From Desulfovirgula sp. (GTDB taxonomy: Bacteria; Bacillota; Desulfotomaculia; Desulfotomaculales; Desulfovirgulaceae), in contig DYEX01000077.1 in NCBI GenBank assembly GCA_020725525.1, positions 100,883 through 164,882 on the forward strand: 64,000 nt of DNA, given 5' to 3'. The notes beneath the pieces are model-generated. The model worked only from the letters and a program-made list of their open reading frames with translations, was not told where the DNA came from and searched no databases. Shown here one piece after another: positions 9,880 to 19,475 of this stretch (positions are counted from its first letter, which is position 1; each line of letters starts with the position of its first letter). Position numbers and translations under genes: made by a program.

Positions 9880-11472
9880 TTGGACATTTATCGGCGTATT
9901 TTACCCCTGCGAACCAGGTTGGCCATTTTGTCCTTTGTTTCGGTGGTGCTGGCCATTTTGGTGGCCGTCCTGCTCATCGGGATTAAGGTGTCCCACCTGC
10001 TTGAAGAGGAAATGGGCATGCGCGCTTTGGCCATTGCCCGGACCCTGGCCCAGATGGAGGCCGTACAGAATAATGTGGGGCGTCCCGGCGGTGCCAGCGT
10101 CATTCAGCCCGTAGCCGAAAAAATAAGGCTGGCTACCGGGGTAGAGTACATTGTCGTGGTGGATATGAACCGGGTGCGTTACTCTCACCCGGTGGCCGAA
10201 CGCATCGGAGGCAAATTTTCCGATCGGGATCTGGACCCGGCCCTGTCCGGCCGGGAGTATATCACCCGTACCGTCGGGGTGATGGGTCCAGCCGTCCGTG
10301 CCTATTCTCCCATCAAGGTGGATGAAGGCACGCGGCAGGTGGGAGTGGTGGTGGTGGGTATCATCACCCCTACCTTTGCCGAGCTCTTCCGGGCCATCCA
10401 GGCTCAACTCTACCCATCTCTGGCCATCGGTTTGCTGGCCGGTTTACTGGGTTCCCTCTATCTGGCCAGCAGGATTAAGGGAGCCATGTTCACTCTGGAG
10501 CCCGAGGAGATCGCCCGCATCCTGGAAGAACGCACGGCCATGCTGCAGGCCATGGGCGAGGGTATTATTGCTATCGACCGGAATATGCGTATTACCGTGA
10601 TCAACGAAGAAGCCAAACGTTTGTTGGGTACGGATGACGAGGTGGTGGGCCGGTCCATTACCGAATTGCTCCCGGATAGTTTTTTACCCCGGGTGTTGCA
10701 AACGGGTCAACCGGAGTTTAACCAGGAACGGGTTTTAAATAACACCGTCATTATTGTTAATCTGGTACCAGTACGGGTGAAGGGGGAGATTGTTGGAGCG
10801 CTGGCTTCCTTTCGGGACCGTACCGAGGTGCATCGCCTGGCTGAGGAATTAACCGGTGTAAAATCCTTTGTGGAAGCCCTCCGGGTGCAAAACCACGAGT
10901 ATCTGAACCGTTTGCATACCATTGCCGGATTGCTCCAGTTGAACCGGGTACAGGAAGCCGTGGATTATATCTTTGCCGTTACTGAGGAACAACAGGAACT
11001 TACCCGCCTGCTCACCAAAAACATCTGCGATTACAGTATTGCCGGTTTGCTGCTGGGCAAATACAGCAGGGCTCGGGAGTTAAGGGTGGACCTGCGCATC
11101 GACCGTTCCTGCCGGCTTTCCCGGTTGCCGCCCCGTATGGATGCCGCCGCTCTGGGAGTGGTCCTGGGCAATCTTGTTGAAAACGCCCTGGATGCGGTGC
11201 GGGAGCTGGAACCCTCCAGGCGGCGGGTAGAATTTCAAATGTGGGATGACCCGGAGAGTCTTGTGGTGGTGGTACGGGATTGGGGAGTGGGTATACCGGT
11301 CCATATTCAGGAGCGGATTTGCGAGCAGGGATTTTCAACCAAGGGTACCGGACGGGGAATCGGTTTGTATCTGGTAAAAAAGCACATTGATACAGCTGGC
11401 GGAAAAATTACCGTGGAATCCCGGGAGGGGGAAGGGACCACTGTTACGGTGCACATTCCCTGCCTTTCATGA
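9880..11472 (+). CDS. DcuS/CitA-type sensor histidine kinase
   Basis: Periplasmic sensor flanked by TM segments, PAS (MLQAMGEGIIAIDRNMRITVINEEAKRLLG), NHEYLNRLHTIAGLLQL H-box, GNLVENALDAV and GIGLYLVKKHID ATPase motifs; TTG start. Confidence 0.92.
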   Translation: MDIYRRILPLRTRLAILSFVSVVLAILVAVLLIGIKVSHLLEEEMGMRALAIARTLAQMEAVQNNVGRPGGASVIQPVAEKIRLATGVEYIVVVDMNRVRYSHPVAERIGGKFSDRDLDPALSGREYITRTVGVMGPAVRAYSPIKVDEGTRQVGVVVVGIITPTFAELFRAIQAQLYPSLAIGLLAGLLGSLYLASRIKGAMFTLEPEEIARILEERTAMLQAMGEGIIAIDRNMRITVINEEAKRLLGTDDEVVGRSITELLPDSFLPRVLQTGQPEFNQERVLNNTVIIVNLVPVRVKGEIVGALASFRDRTEVHRLAEELTGVKSFVEALRVQNHEYLNRLHTIAGLLQLNRVQEAVDYIFAVTEEQQELTRLLTKNICDYSIAGLLLGKYSRARELRVDLRIDRSCRLSRLPPRMDAAALGVVLGNLVENALDAVRELEPSRRRVEFQMWDDPESLVVVVRDWGVGIPVHIQERICEQGFSTKGTGRGIGLYLVKKHIDTAGGKITVESREGEGTTVTVHIPCLS

Positions 11473-11553
11473 GTGGGTAGAGGTACGTCTTTTAAGAATA
11501 CCTGTCAAGAGGGAACAACACTTGCCCGGAGGTAATTTACGGGGGTGAGGCTC

Positions 11554-12243
11554 GTGAGTATCATTGGTGTGCTTATTGTTGAGGATGATCCCATGGTGGT
11601 GGAGGTAAACCGTGGTTTTGTCAACGCCGTACCCGGCTTTAAGGTAGTGGGCGTGGCACGCACGGGGAAGGAAGCAGTGGAGATGGCTGCCTGCTTGAAG
11701 CCCGCCCTGACCCTTTTGGATGTTTACCTGCCGGATATGAGCGGTCTGGCTGCCCTGCAGGAGATTCGCCGCCGGGGTTTGCCGACTGATGTATTGCTGG
11801 TAACTGCGGCTCAAGATGCGGAGACCATTCAAAACGCCTTCCGTTACGGAGCGGTGGATTACATCATTAAACCCTTTAAATTCGGCCGTTTAAAGACTGC
11901 CCTGGAGGGCTTTGCCCATTTATACAGTCGTTTAAACAAAGATGGCCGGCTGGAGCAGGATGATATCGACCGCCTGGCCCTGGGACGAACTCCGGTAGTT
12001 GTTAACGAAGTCGGTAAAGCAGAGATGCCCAAGGGTTTAAATGAGATAACTTTAAAGCAGATTTTACTTTTCCTGATCAAAGATGGGGGTGCCCTGTCGG
12101 CCGAAGAGGTGGCTGCCGGCTTGGGGCTGGCCAGGGTGACCGCCCGTCGTTATTTAGAATACTTAAGCCAGCTGGGCAGGGTGACCCTGGAGATGCAATA
12201 CGGTTCCGTAGGTCGTCCCATCAAAAGATATAAGATAGTTTAA
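11554..12243 (+). CDS. CitB/DcuR-type response regulator
   Basis: VLIVEDDPMVVEVNRGFV receiver, TLLDVYLPDMSGL, C-terminal HTH; follows the kinase. Confidence 0.92.
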   Translation: MSIIGVLIVEDDPMVVEVNRGFVNAVPGFKVVGVARTGKEAVEMAACLKPALTLLDVYLPDMSGLAALQEIRRRGLPTDVLLVTAAQDAETIQNAFRYGAVDYIIKPFKFGRLKTALEGFAHLYSRLNKDGRLEQDDIDRLALGRTPVVVNEVGKAEMPKGLNEITLKQILLFLIKDGGALSAEEVAAGLGLARVTARRYLEYLSQLGRVTLEMQYGSVGRPIKRYKIV

Positions 12244-12277
12244 CCGCTGAACATAAAGACCAATATTAACTTTATGG

Positions 12278-12291
12278 CCGCAATATTGCGG
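12278..12291. promoter_or_regulatory. 14-bp perfect palindrome CCGCAATATTGCGG, candidate operator
   Basis: Exact palindrome between response regulator and first dctP; no T-run. Confidence 0.45.
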
Positions 12292-12412
12292 ATTGATGGC
12301 AAATGGGGGTAGAATTAGGGCAAGATATCAGAAAACTGGAGCAATTAACATATTACTGAATTGGGATTTGCTTCCCGGGGTCACTCCGTTAAGGAGGTTG
12401 CAGTGGTCGGCC

Positions 12413-13459
12413 ATGATTGATCGGGCAAGAATATGGTTATTGATCTTTATGGCGGTGGTATTTATCACCACAGGATGTGACCGGCGGGAGCCCGACGGGG
12501 AACAGGTAGATCCCCGGGAAAAGATTGTAATCAAGTTTTCCCACGTGGTGGCCGAGGATACCCCTAAAGGGCAGGCGGCCCGGCGGTTTGCCCGGCTGGT
12601 GCAGGAACGGACCGGAGGGCGGGTGGAGGTGCAGGTTTTCCCCAATTCGGTACTCTATAAAGACGGGGAAGAAATAGAAGCCCTGCGGCAGGGTGCGGTC
12701 CAGATCATTGCCCCTACCACATCCAAGTTAAGCAGCCTGGCTCCCCAGTGGCAGTTGCTGGATTTACCATATCTTTTTGAGAACGAAGAACAGGTGCACA
12801 AGGCGCTCGATGGGGAAATAGGTAAAAAGCTTTTTGCCACCCTGGAACCCCATAATATTCATCCCCTGGCCTTCTGGGATAACGGATTTAAACAGATGAC
12901 CAACAGCAAAAGACCCCTGGTGCATCCCCGGGATTTTGCCGGTTTAACTTTCCGGGTGATGATTAACAGCCAGGTGCTGGAAGAGCAGTTCCGTAGCCTG
13001 GGAGCAAATGCTACCCAGATGCCTTTTAGCGATGTTTACGGTGCCCTGTCCAGAAATCAGGTGGACGGCCAGGAAAACACCATGTCCAATATTTATTCCC
13101 AGCGTTTTTACCAGGTACAGCCCTATATGACGGTTAGCAATCATGGTTATATTGGTTATGTAGTGCTGACCAATGCCACCTTCTGGCGCTCTCTGCCTCC
13201 CGATATACGCGAGATTATTGAAAAGACCATGGCTGAGGTGACCCGGTGGGAGCGGGAGCAGGCGGCACGTTTAAATGACAAAAACTTCAGGCAAATTAAG
13301 GAGTCAGGAAAGGTCTATGTACATATACAGACTGAGGAAGAAAGGGCAGAGTGGCAGGCGGCTCTGGAACCCCTCTACCAGAAGTTCAGACCGATTATCG
13401 GTGCAGAACTGCTGGATGAAGCGTTCAGGTTAAAGGGTTCTCCTCCAGCAGGCTCTTGA
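12413..13459 (+). CDS. TRAP transporter DctP-type solute-binding lipoprotein (paralog 1)
   Basis: Lipobox VFITTGC; FSHVVAEDTPKGQAARRF, DVYGALSRNQVDGQENT; AAGGAGG RBS upstream. Confidence 0.93.
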   Translation: MIDRARIWLLIFMAVVFITTGCDRREPDGEQVDPREKIVIKFSHVVAEDTPKGQAARRFARLVQERTGGRVEVQVFPNSVLYKDGEEIEALRQGAVQIIAPTTSKLSSLAPQWQLLDLPYLFENEEQVHKALDGEIGKKLFATLEPHNIHPLAFWDNGFKQMTNSKRPLVHPRDFAGLTFRVMINSQVLEEQFRSLGANATQMPFSDVYGALSRNQVDGQENTMSNIYSQRFYQVQPYMTVSNHGYIGYVVLTNATFWRSLPPDIREIIEKTMAEVTRWEREQAARLNDKNFRQIKESGKVYVHIQTEEERAEWQAALEPLYQKFRPIIGAELLDEAFRLKGSPPAGS

Positions 13460-13472
13460 GAGCTATGGTACT

Positions 13473-13500
13473 TTGCTTTATATAAATTGCTTTATATAAA
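13473..13500. repeat. Perfect 14-bp tandem duplication TTGCTTTATATAAA x2
   Basis: Read directly; followed by further TATA-rich sequence. Confidence 0.9.
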
Positions 13501-13633
13501 CTTCATATAAAATTTTATATATATAAATTAAAGAAGGGGGGCAAATTTATCATTGGGGGGTTAATGAACTGATAATTCAGAAGGTTCTAAGTTAACTGAC
13601 TGTCAAAAAAGTTAAGGAGGTTTGATTAAAAAA

Positions 13634-14662
13634 ATGAAAAAAGTAATCCAAATTTTCCTGGTAGCCCTCCTGGCCCTGGGCCTGATGCTCACCGCTTCCG
13701 GTTGCGGCGGGGAAAAGAAGGGCGCCCAGGAGACCGGGGAGAAGAAACCCATTGTGGTTAAGTTTTCCCACGTAGTGGCTGAAACCACACCCAAGGGACA
13801 GGCGGCCTTAAAATTCAAAGAATTACTGGAGACCAAATCCAACGGTGAGTTCAAGGTGGAGGTTTACCCTTCCTCCCAGCTTTACGGTGACAAGGAAGAG
13901 CTGGAGGCCTTAAGGGCCAACAACGTGCAGCTCATTGCTCCCTCGGCGACCAAGCTGGTGGGATTCAACCCGGCCTTCCAGCTGGTGGATATGCCCTTCT
14001 TGTTTGAGAGCGATGAAGCTGCCTACAAGTTCTACGACGGGGAATACGGCCAGAAGCTGCTGCGTTCCCTGGAGCCCCAGGGCATGCTGGGCCTGGCCTG
14101 GTGGCCCAACGGTTCCAAGCACTTTACCAACAGCAAGCGGCCTTTAAAGAGACCGGAAGACTTCAAGGGTTTAAAGTTCCGGACCCAGAGCGGCGGCGTG
14201 CTGGATGAGCAGTTTAAGGCTTTAGGTGCCGGTTCCCAGACCCTGGCCTTTGGTGAAGTGTACGTGGCCCTGCAAAATGGGACTGTGGACGGCCAGGAAA
14301 ACACCTTCAACAACATAGAGACTCAGAAGTATCACGAGGTACAGAAATACATGACCGTCTCCGGCCATGGTCGTATTGACTACGTGGTTCTGACCAACAC
14401 CACCTTCTGGAACAGCCTGACCGATGAACAGAAGAAGCTCTTTATGGAATGCATGAAAGAGGCTACCGACTTTGAGCGCCAGCTGGCCGATGAACTGAAC
14501 CAGAAGAGCTTTGAGAACCTGAAGAACAGCGGCAAGCTGGAAATCTACACCCTTACCGATGCGGACCGCCAGGCCTTTATCGAAGCCATGAAACCGGTTT
14601 ATGATAAGTATACCGATAAGATTGGCCGGGAGTACATTGAAGCGGCCCGGAACACTAAGTAA
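13634..14662 (+). CDS. dctP: TRAP transporter DctP-type solute-binding lipoprotein (paralog 2)
   Basis: Lipobox LTASGC; FSHVVAETTPKGQAALKF, EVYVALQNGTVDGQENT. Confidence 0.95.
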   Translation: MKKVIQIFLVALLALGLMLTASGCGGEKKGAQETGEKKPIVVKFSHVVAETTPKGQAALKFKELLETKSNGEFKVEVYPSSQLYGDKEELEALRANNVQLIAPSATKLVGFNPAFQLVDMPFLFESDEAAYKFYDGEYGQKLLRSLEPQGMLGLAWWPNGSKHFTNSKRPLKRPEDFKGLKFRTQSGGVLDEQFKALGAGSQTLAFGEVYVALQNGTVDGQENTFNNIETQKYHEVQKYMTVSGHGRIDYVVLTNTTFWNSLTDEQKKLFMECMKEATDFERQLADELNQKSFENLKNSGKLEIYTLTDADRQAFIEAMKPVYDKYTDKIGREYIEAARNTK

Positions 14663-14672
14663 ACAGCTTTTC

Positions 14673-14739
14673 ACCGGGGGCGGGCCCCGGTATGGTTCAC
14701 CAGCCCGTCCCCCTTTTTGCCCCTTGCTTCGCCAAATTG
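14673..14739 (+). terminator. Candidate attenuating terminator / alternative hairpins between dctP and dctQ
   Basis: ACCGGGG-GCGGG-CCCCGGT; alternatively GGGGGCGGGC with downstream GCCCGTCCCCC followed by TTTTT. Confidence 0.5.
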
Positions 14740-14783
14740 CGAAAAAATATGACATTCACCTGCCTTTTTGAGGGGGGTTTAGT

Positions 14784-15293
14784 GTGGAGCGATTCAAGAA
14801 AGCTTATGCGGCCTTTGAGGACTACTTTACTGGAGGTCTTTTGTTCACCGGGCTGACACTGGTCTTTGTCAACGTCCTGTTGCGTTATATCTGGGGGCGC
14901 CCCCAGTCCCTCCTGGATGAGTTTTCCGTTTATTTTGTGGTGTGGGGGACGTTATGCGGCATTGCCGTGGCTTTGAGAAATGACCACCACATCAAGGTGG
15001 ATATGGTCTTCAGGTTGCTGCCCCTGGGCATTCGCTACCGGGTGAGTATTCTGGCCCATTTGATTGGGGTGGGTTTTGCCCTGTTTTACACCTTTTACGG
15101 GTACCAGCTGGTACATACTTACATCATTTCCGGGCAGCGTTCAACCGACAGCCAGTTTCCCTTATGGATTGTCAACCTGGTTATGCCCGTCAGTGGTGTA
15201 ATGTTTACCGCCCGTTTTATAGAGAAACTTTTATTTCATTTTAAAAATGGCGGAAAAGACTGGTTAGCTGCCCAGAGTAGACGCCCAGACTAA
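14784..15293 (+). CDS. dctQ: TRAP transporter small permease DctQ
   Basis: Four TM segments; RYIWGRPQSLLDEFSVYFVVWGTLCGIAVALRNDHHIKVD. Confidence 0.92.
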   Translation: MERFKKAYAAFEDYFTGGLLFTGLTLVFVNVLLRYIWGRPQSLLDEFSVYFVVWGTLCGIAVALRNDHHIKVDMVFRLLPLGIRYRVSILAHLIGVGFALFYTFYGYQLVHTYIISGQRSTDSQFPLWIVNLVMPVSGVMFTARFIEKLLFHFKNGGKDWLAAQSRRPD

Positions 15294-15324
15294 AAAGAAT
15301 GAAGGATAGAAAGGAGTGCCGCCG

Positions 15325-16608
15325 ATGGAAACGGCGTTGCTGTTTTTTATATTCGTGCTGCTCTTCCTGATCAACGTGCCCGTTGCCATCAGTCTGGCCG
15401 TGGCTGCCCTCATTGTTTTAGCTACCACCACCGACTTTACCATGTACATGATTGTCCAGCGCATGTTTGCTTCCCTGCTGTCCCCGCCCCTCATGGCCAT
15501 TCCGGCCTTTGTCTTTGCCGGAGTGCTCATGTCCCACGGGGGTATTGCCAGGTACCTCATTGCCGCCCTGCGCAGCTGGTTCGGCCACCTGCCTGGAGGT
15601 CTGTCGGTGGTTACCATTCTGGCCTGTGCCATCTTTGCCGCTATTTCCGGTTCCAGTCCGGCCACGGCTGCGGCCATCGGTGCCATCATGCTTCCGGCGA
15701 TGATTGAAGGGGGTTACGATAAGCGTTACGCCATGGGCCTTATTGCCGCCTCGGGTACCCTGGGTATTCTCATCCCGCCCAGTGTGACCATGGTGGTTTA
15801 CGGCATCGTGTCGGAAGAATCCATAGGCAAGCTGTTTATGGGGGGGCTTTTGCCCGGTCTTTTCCTGGCCGGCATGCTGGTTGTCTTTGCCATCATTTAT
15901 GCCAGGATTAAGGGCTACGGGCGGGGAGAACCGGCCTCCTGGAGGGAGCGCTGGACGGCCACCGTCAAGGCCCTGCCCGGTGCCTTTTTGCCCTTCTTTA
16001 TTTTGGGCAGCATCTACATGGGCATCGTTACCCCCACCGAGGCGGCGGTGCTTTCCGTGTTCTATACCATCATAGTTTCCGCTTTTATTTACCGGGAGTT
16101 AAAGCTGCCGGACATCCGCACAGTGTTCCGGGAGGCCATCAATATTTCTTCCATGATCTACCTGATTATTGCGGCGGCCATGGTCTTCGGCCTGTTCTTG
16201 ACCGCCGAGCAGGTGCCCAATAGGGTGGCCGAGTGGATTGCGGAGAGCAACCTGAACCGTTACGCCTTTTTCTTTGCCACCAACCTGATGTTCTTCATCA
16301 TGGGTACCTTCCTGGAGGCTGTTTCCATTACCCTGATTACCCTGCCCCTGCTGCTGCCCATCATCAAGGCGCTGAACATAGACCTGATCCAGTTTGCCGT
16401 GGTCATGACGGTGAATATGGAGCTGGCCATGATTACCCCGCCGGTGGGCCTGAACCTCTTTGTGGTTTCGGCCATGGCTAAAGAGCGGGTTGAAGAGGTA
16501 GTCAGGGGTGTGCTGCCCTTCATCTTACTTCTTATCCTGGGACTGGTTATCTTCATCTTCTGGCCCGGGATTTCCCTGTACATTCCGCGGGTACTCATGG
16601 AGCGTTAA
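15325..16608 (+). CDS. dctM: TRAP transporter large permease DctM
   Basis: Multi-[25 protein letters not shown] and [19 protein letters not shown]. Confidence 0.95.
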   Translation: METALLFFIFVLLFLINVPVAISLAVAALIVLATTTDFTMYMIVQRMFASLLSPPLMAIPAFVFAGVLMSHGGIARYLIAALRSWFGHLPGGLSVVTILACAIFAAISGSSPATAAAIGAIMLPAMIEGGYDKRYAMGLIAASGTLGILIPPSVTMVVYGIVSEESIGKLFMGGLLPGLFLAGMLVVFAIIYARIKGYGRGEPASWRERWTATVKALPGAFLPFFILGSIYMGIVTPTEAAVLSVFYTIIVSAFIYRELKLPDIRTVFREAINISSMIYLIIAAAMVFGLFLTAEQVPNRVAEWIAESNLNRYAFFFATNLMFFIMGTFLEAVSITLITLPLLLPIIKALNIDLIQFAVVMTVNMELAMITPPVGLNLFVVSAMAKERVEEVVRGVLPFILLLILGLVIFIFWPGISLYIPRVLMER

Positions 16609-16627
16609 CCCCGGGAGGGGGGGAAGT

Positions 16628-18328
16628 ATGGAAAGCTTATTCAACGCCCTTTATGGGGCTCTGGGCATGATTGCCCGGCTGGCCGGGGGCCATGCCACGG
16701 TCATTGATCTGCGCAGCGGCAACTGTAAAACCGTGGATGCGGCGGGGCAAGAGGTTTCCCATTACCCCCTTGAAAACTACGAGGGTTTACAGGAAGCCAG
16801 GGAATGCCTCCGTCCCCTCCTGGTTGCTTCCCGCCGGGAGGAAGGGGTGCTACACTTCTTCCTGCCCCTGGGGGATTGCCTGCTGGCCGTAAACAACGTG
16901 CTCCGGGCCCGCCGGGAGGCGGATTTAAAGGCCATCTTCCGGGAGGCCCTTCCCTTGATTGCCCGGGTGGCCGGGGGGGAGGCGGTGCTGTTTGATCGCC
17001 AGGGGATGCGCTTTTTCAGCGTGGGGTCGGATGGAAAGGAATCGGTCAGGGGGATGGGGGAATTTACCTACCTGGGCAGGCAGGCCATGGAACTGGGGCG
17101 GCCAGTAATCGGGCCGTCCCTGCTGGAGGAAGGGGCCATGGCCGTACGCATTCCGGTCACCGCGGAGTTTGGCATGGGTTTTAACAATGTCCTGGCGGTA
17201 AAACAAAAGAAAATGCTGGCTGCTTCCCACCGGCAGGGCTACCCCCGCTATACCTTTGCCCATATTATTGGTACCAGTCGGGCCATCCAGCAATGTATCC
17301 GGCAGGCCCGCCAGGTGGCTGTAACCAACTCCACGGTATTGCTCTACGGCGAAACGGGTACCGGAAAAGAACTCTTTGCCCAGTCCATTCACAATGCCAG
17401 CCAGCGGTCCGGCGGCCCCTTTGTGGCCATAAACTGTGGGGCCATTCCGGCCAGCCTGGTGGAGAGCCAGCTTTTTGGTTATGAAGCCGGGGCTTTTACC
17501 GGCGCCCGCAAGGAGGGCCAACCGGGGGTTTTTGAACAGGCTAACGGTGGTACCCTTTTCCTGGATGAGATCAGTGAAATGGAGCTGGAACTGCAGTCCC
17601 GTTTATTGAGGGTACTGCAGGAACGGGAAGTGGTGCGCATTGGGGGCAAGAAACCGGTTCCCGTGGATGTACGGGTAATTGCTTCCACCAATAAGGACCT
17701 GTGGCAAATGGTAGTCAGCGGTAAATTCCGGCAGGACCTGTTTTACCGCCTCAACGTGGTGGATCTGCGCATTCCCCCTCTGCGGGAAAGGGTGGAAGAT
17801 ATTCCCCTGCTGGTACGGCACTTTATCAAACAGTTCCGTGATACCTTCGGTACCTTTGTCCGGGACATCTCTGATGAGGCCCTGGCATGCCTCATGGGTT
17901 ACGGCTGGCCGGGTAATGTAAGGGAATTGCAGAACTGCATTGAAAGAACCATGAACCTGGCCACCCATGAAGTGATTCAGCCGGCGGATCTTCCCGCCTT
18001 TATTCGCAACTGCTCCTGCCGGCTACCGGAAAACACGGCAACAGCTACCCAATCCGGACAAATCGTACCGTTATATTCTTTTGCAAAATTGAATTCCCAA
18101 GGGCATCTGCCAAAGATCGATCACGATGGATCTTTTTTTAAAACACCAAGTTTTTGCGTGTTGAAAGGAACTACCCAGGCCGTGGAACGGTCAACCATCC
18201 TGCGGGCACTGGAAGAAACGGGTTACAACCGCCGGCGAACTGCTGAGAAACTGGGTATCAGCACCACCACTTTGTGGCGCAAGATGAAGAGACTCGGGCT
18301 GCTGTCAGGGTCGACAACGGGTTCTTAA
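16628..18328 (+). CDS. Sigma54-dependent transcriptional activator with duplicated N-terminal sensor domain
   Basis: [24 protein letters not shown] loop, GTLFLDEI Walker B, FIS-type C-terminal HTH. Confidence 0.92.
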   Translation: MESLFNALYGALGMIARLAGGHATVIDLRSGNCKTVDAAGQEVSHYPLENYEGLQEARECLRPLLVASRREEGVLHFFLPLGDCLLAVNNVLRARREADLKAIFREALPLIARVAGGEAVLFDRQGMRFFSVGSDGKESVRGMGEFTYLGRQAMELGRPVIGPSLLEEGAMAVRIPVTAEFGMGFNNVLAVKQKKMLAASHRQGYPRYTFAHIIGTSRAIQQCIRQARQVAVTNSTVLLYGETGTGKELFAQSIHNASQRSGGPFVAINCGAIPASLVESQLFGYEAGAFTGARKEGQPGVFEQANGGTLFLDEISEMELELQSRLLRVLQEREVVRIGGKKPVPVDVRVIASTNKDLWQMVVSGKFRQDLFYRLNVVDLRIPPLRERVEDIPLLVRHFIKQFRDTFGTFVRDISDEALACLMGYGWPGNVRELQNCIERTMNLATHEVIQPADLPAFIRNCSCRLPENTATATQSGQIVPLYSFAKLNSQGHLPKIDHDGSFFKTPSFCVLKGTTQAVERSTILRALEETGYNRRRTAEKLGISTTTLWRKMKRLGLLSGSTTGS

Positions 18329-18380
18329 AAAACCCTTTTTCCCTTTGTGGCCATGGCCTGTGGAGCCGTGGCTTTTCATA

Positions 18381-18424
18381 TTTGCAATGTTTGTTATTGC
18401 ATAATCTCAAATGCCATTGCAAAA
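18381..18424. promoter_or_regulatory. Candidate activator-binding sites (TTTGCAAT-N7-ATTGCA and a third ATTGCA)
   Basis: Inverted TGCAAT/ATTGCA at 18383-18401 plus ATTGCA at 18416, about 100 bp upstream of a -24/-12 element. Confidence 0.45.
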
Positions 18425-18515
18425 GTGAAACATTTAAAATAACCACCGGTCCGTCTTCTGCCTTCAGACCTGCACATATTGCTGCACTTCCGAGTCCTTT
18501 ATGGTGTCTTCTTGC

Positions 18516-18532
18516 TTGGCAAGGAATTTGCT
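18516..18532 (+). promoter_or_regulatory. Sigma54 (-24/-12) promoter for the citE operon
   Basis: TTGGCAAGGAATTTGCT: GG-N10-GC, near-consensus TGGCAC-N5-TTGCW; about 30 nt before the citE start. Confidence 0.75.
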
Positions 18533-18560
18533 CCTCACTGGAAGCAGGAGGTGAGGTTGA

Positions 18561-19463
18561 ATGGAAAAGCCGTTACGCAGTTTTCTCTTTGCTCCCGCCA
18601 GCGACTTGCGCAAGGTAGACAAGGCCTTGTCCCTTGATGCCGATGCGGTGATCCTGGACCTGGAAGATGCCGTGGCGGTGTCCGAAAAGGTACGGGCACG
18701 GAGCCTGGTGCTGGATGTTCTTGGACGTATGAACCGCGAGGGTATTTACGTGCGGGTGAACGGGGTCGACACCCGCTGGATTGTGGGTGACCTGATGGCG
18801 GTGGTGGGGGGCCGGCCGGCGGGCATCATGCTGCCCAAGGCTGAGGATGCCGAAGAAGTCAGGCGGGTGGACTGGCTCATTGGCCAGCTGGAAAGGGAAT
18901 ACGGTTTGCCGGCCGGCGAGATGGAACTCATTCCCCTGGTGGAAACGGCCCGGGGGGTGATGAATGCCTATGAGGTGGCCACCAGCTGCCCGCGGGTAAA
19001 GCGGCTGGCTTTCGGGGCCGTGGATTACACCCTGGACATCGGCATATCGCTGACCGGTCAGGGTACGGAGATCTTTTATGCCCGCTCCCATCTGGTGGTG
19101 GCCAGCCGGGCGGCCGGCATTGAAGGACCCATCGATACAGTTTACCCCAACATTAAAGATGAGGAAGGTCTGGCGGAGGAATGCCGCCTGGTGCGCAGTC
19201 TGGGCTTTGCCGGTAAGCTGGTGATCCACCCGGCGCAACTGGGACCCGTAAACGAAATCTTTTCTCCCACGCCCAGGGAAATTGATTATGCGGCTAAAGT
19301 GGCACAGGCCTTTGCACAGGCCGAAGCTGAAGGCATTGCGGCAGTGCAGCTGGAGGGTAAGTTTATTGATTACCCCGTGGCAGCCTGGGCCAGGCGGACG
19401 CTGGCCATTGCCCGGGCTTTAGGTCTGGCGGGGGAAAAAGGGTCGGAAGAACAAAGAGTTTGA
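18561..19463 (+). CDS. HpcH/HpaI aldolase / CitE-like acyl-CoA lyase
   Basis: LRSFLFAPASDLRKVDKALSLDADAVILDLEDAV, ELIPLVETARGV, FGAVDYTLDIG. Confidence 0.93.
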   Translation: MEKPLRSFLFAPASDLRKVDKALSLDADAVILDLEDAVAVSEKVRARSLVLDVLGRMNREGIYVRVNGVDTRWIVGDLMAVVGGRPAGIMLPKAEDAEEVRRVDWLIGQLEREYGLPAGEMELIPLVETARGVMNAYEVATSCPRVKRLAFGAVDYTLDIGISLTGQGTEIFYARSHLVVASRAAGIEGPIDTVYPNIKDEEGLAEECRLVRSLGFAGKLVIHPAQLGPVNEIFSPTPREIDYAAKVAQAFAQAEAEGIAAVQLEGKFIDYPVAAWARRTLAIARALGLAGEKGSEEQRV

Positions 19464-19475
19464 GGGGGGAAAACA

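Noticed and set aside
18361-18382. GTGGCTTTTCATATTTGCAAT as a sigma54 promoter
   Set aside because: GG to GC spacing is 12 rather than 10 nt; the 18516 element has correct spacing and position
18573-19238. 221-aa minus-strand ORF opposite citE
   Set aside because: Shadow ORF, His/Gln/Pro-rich composition typical of antisense frames
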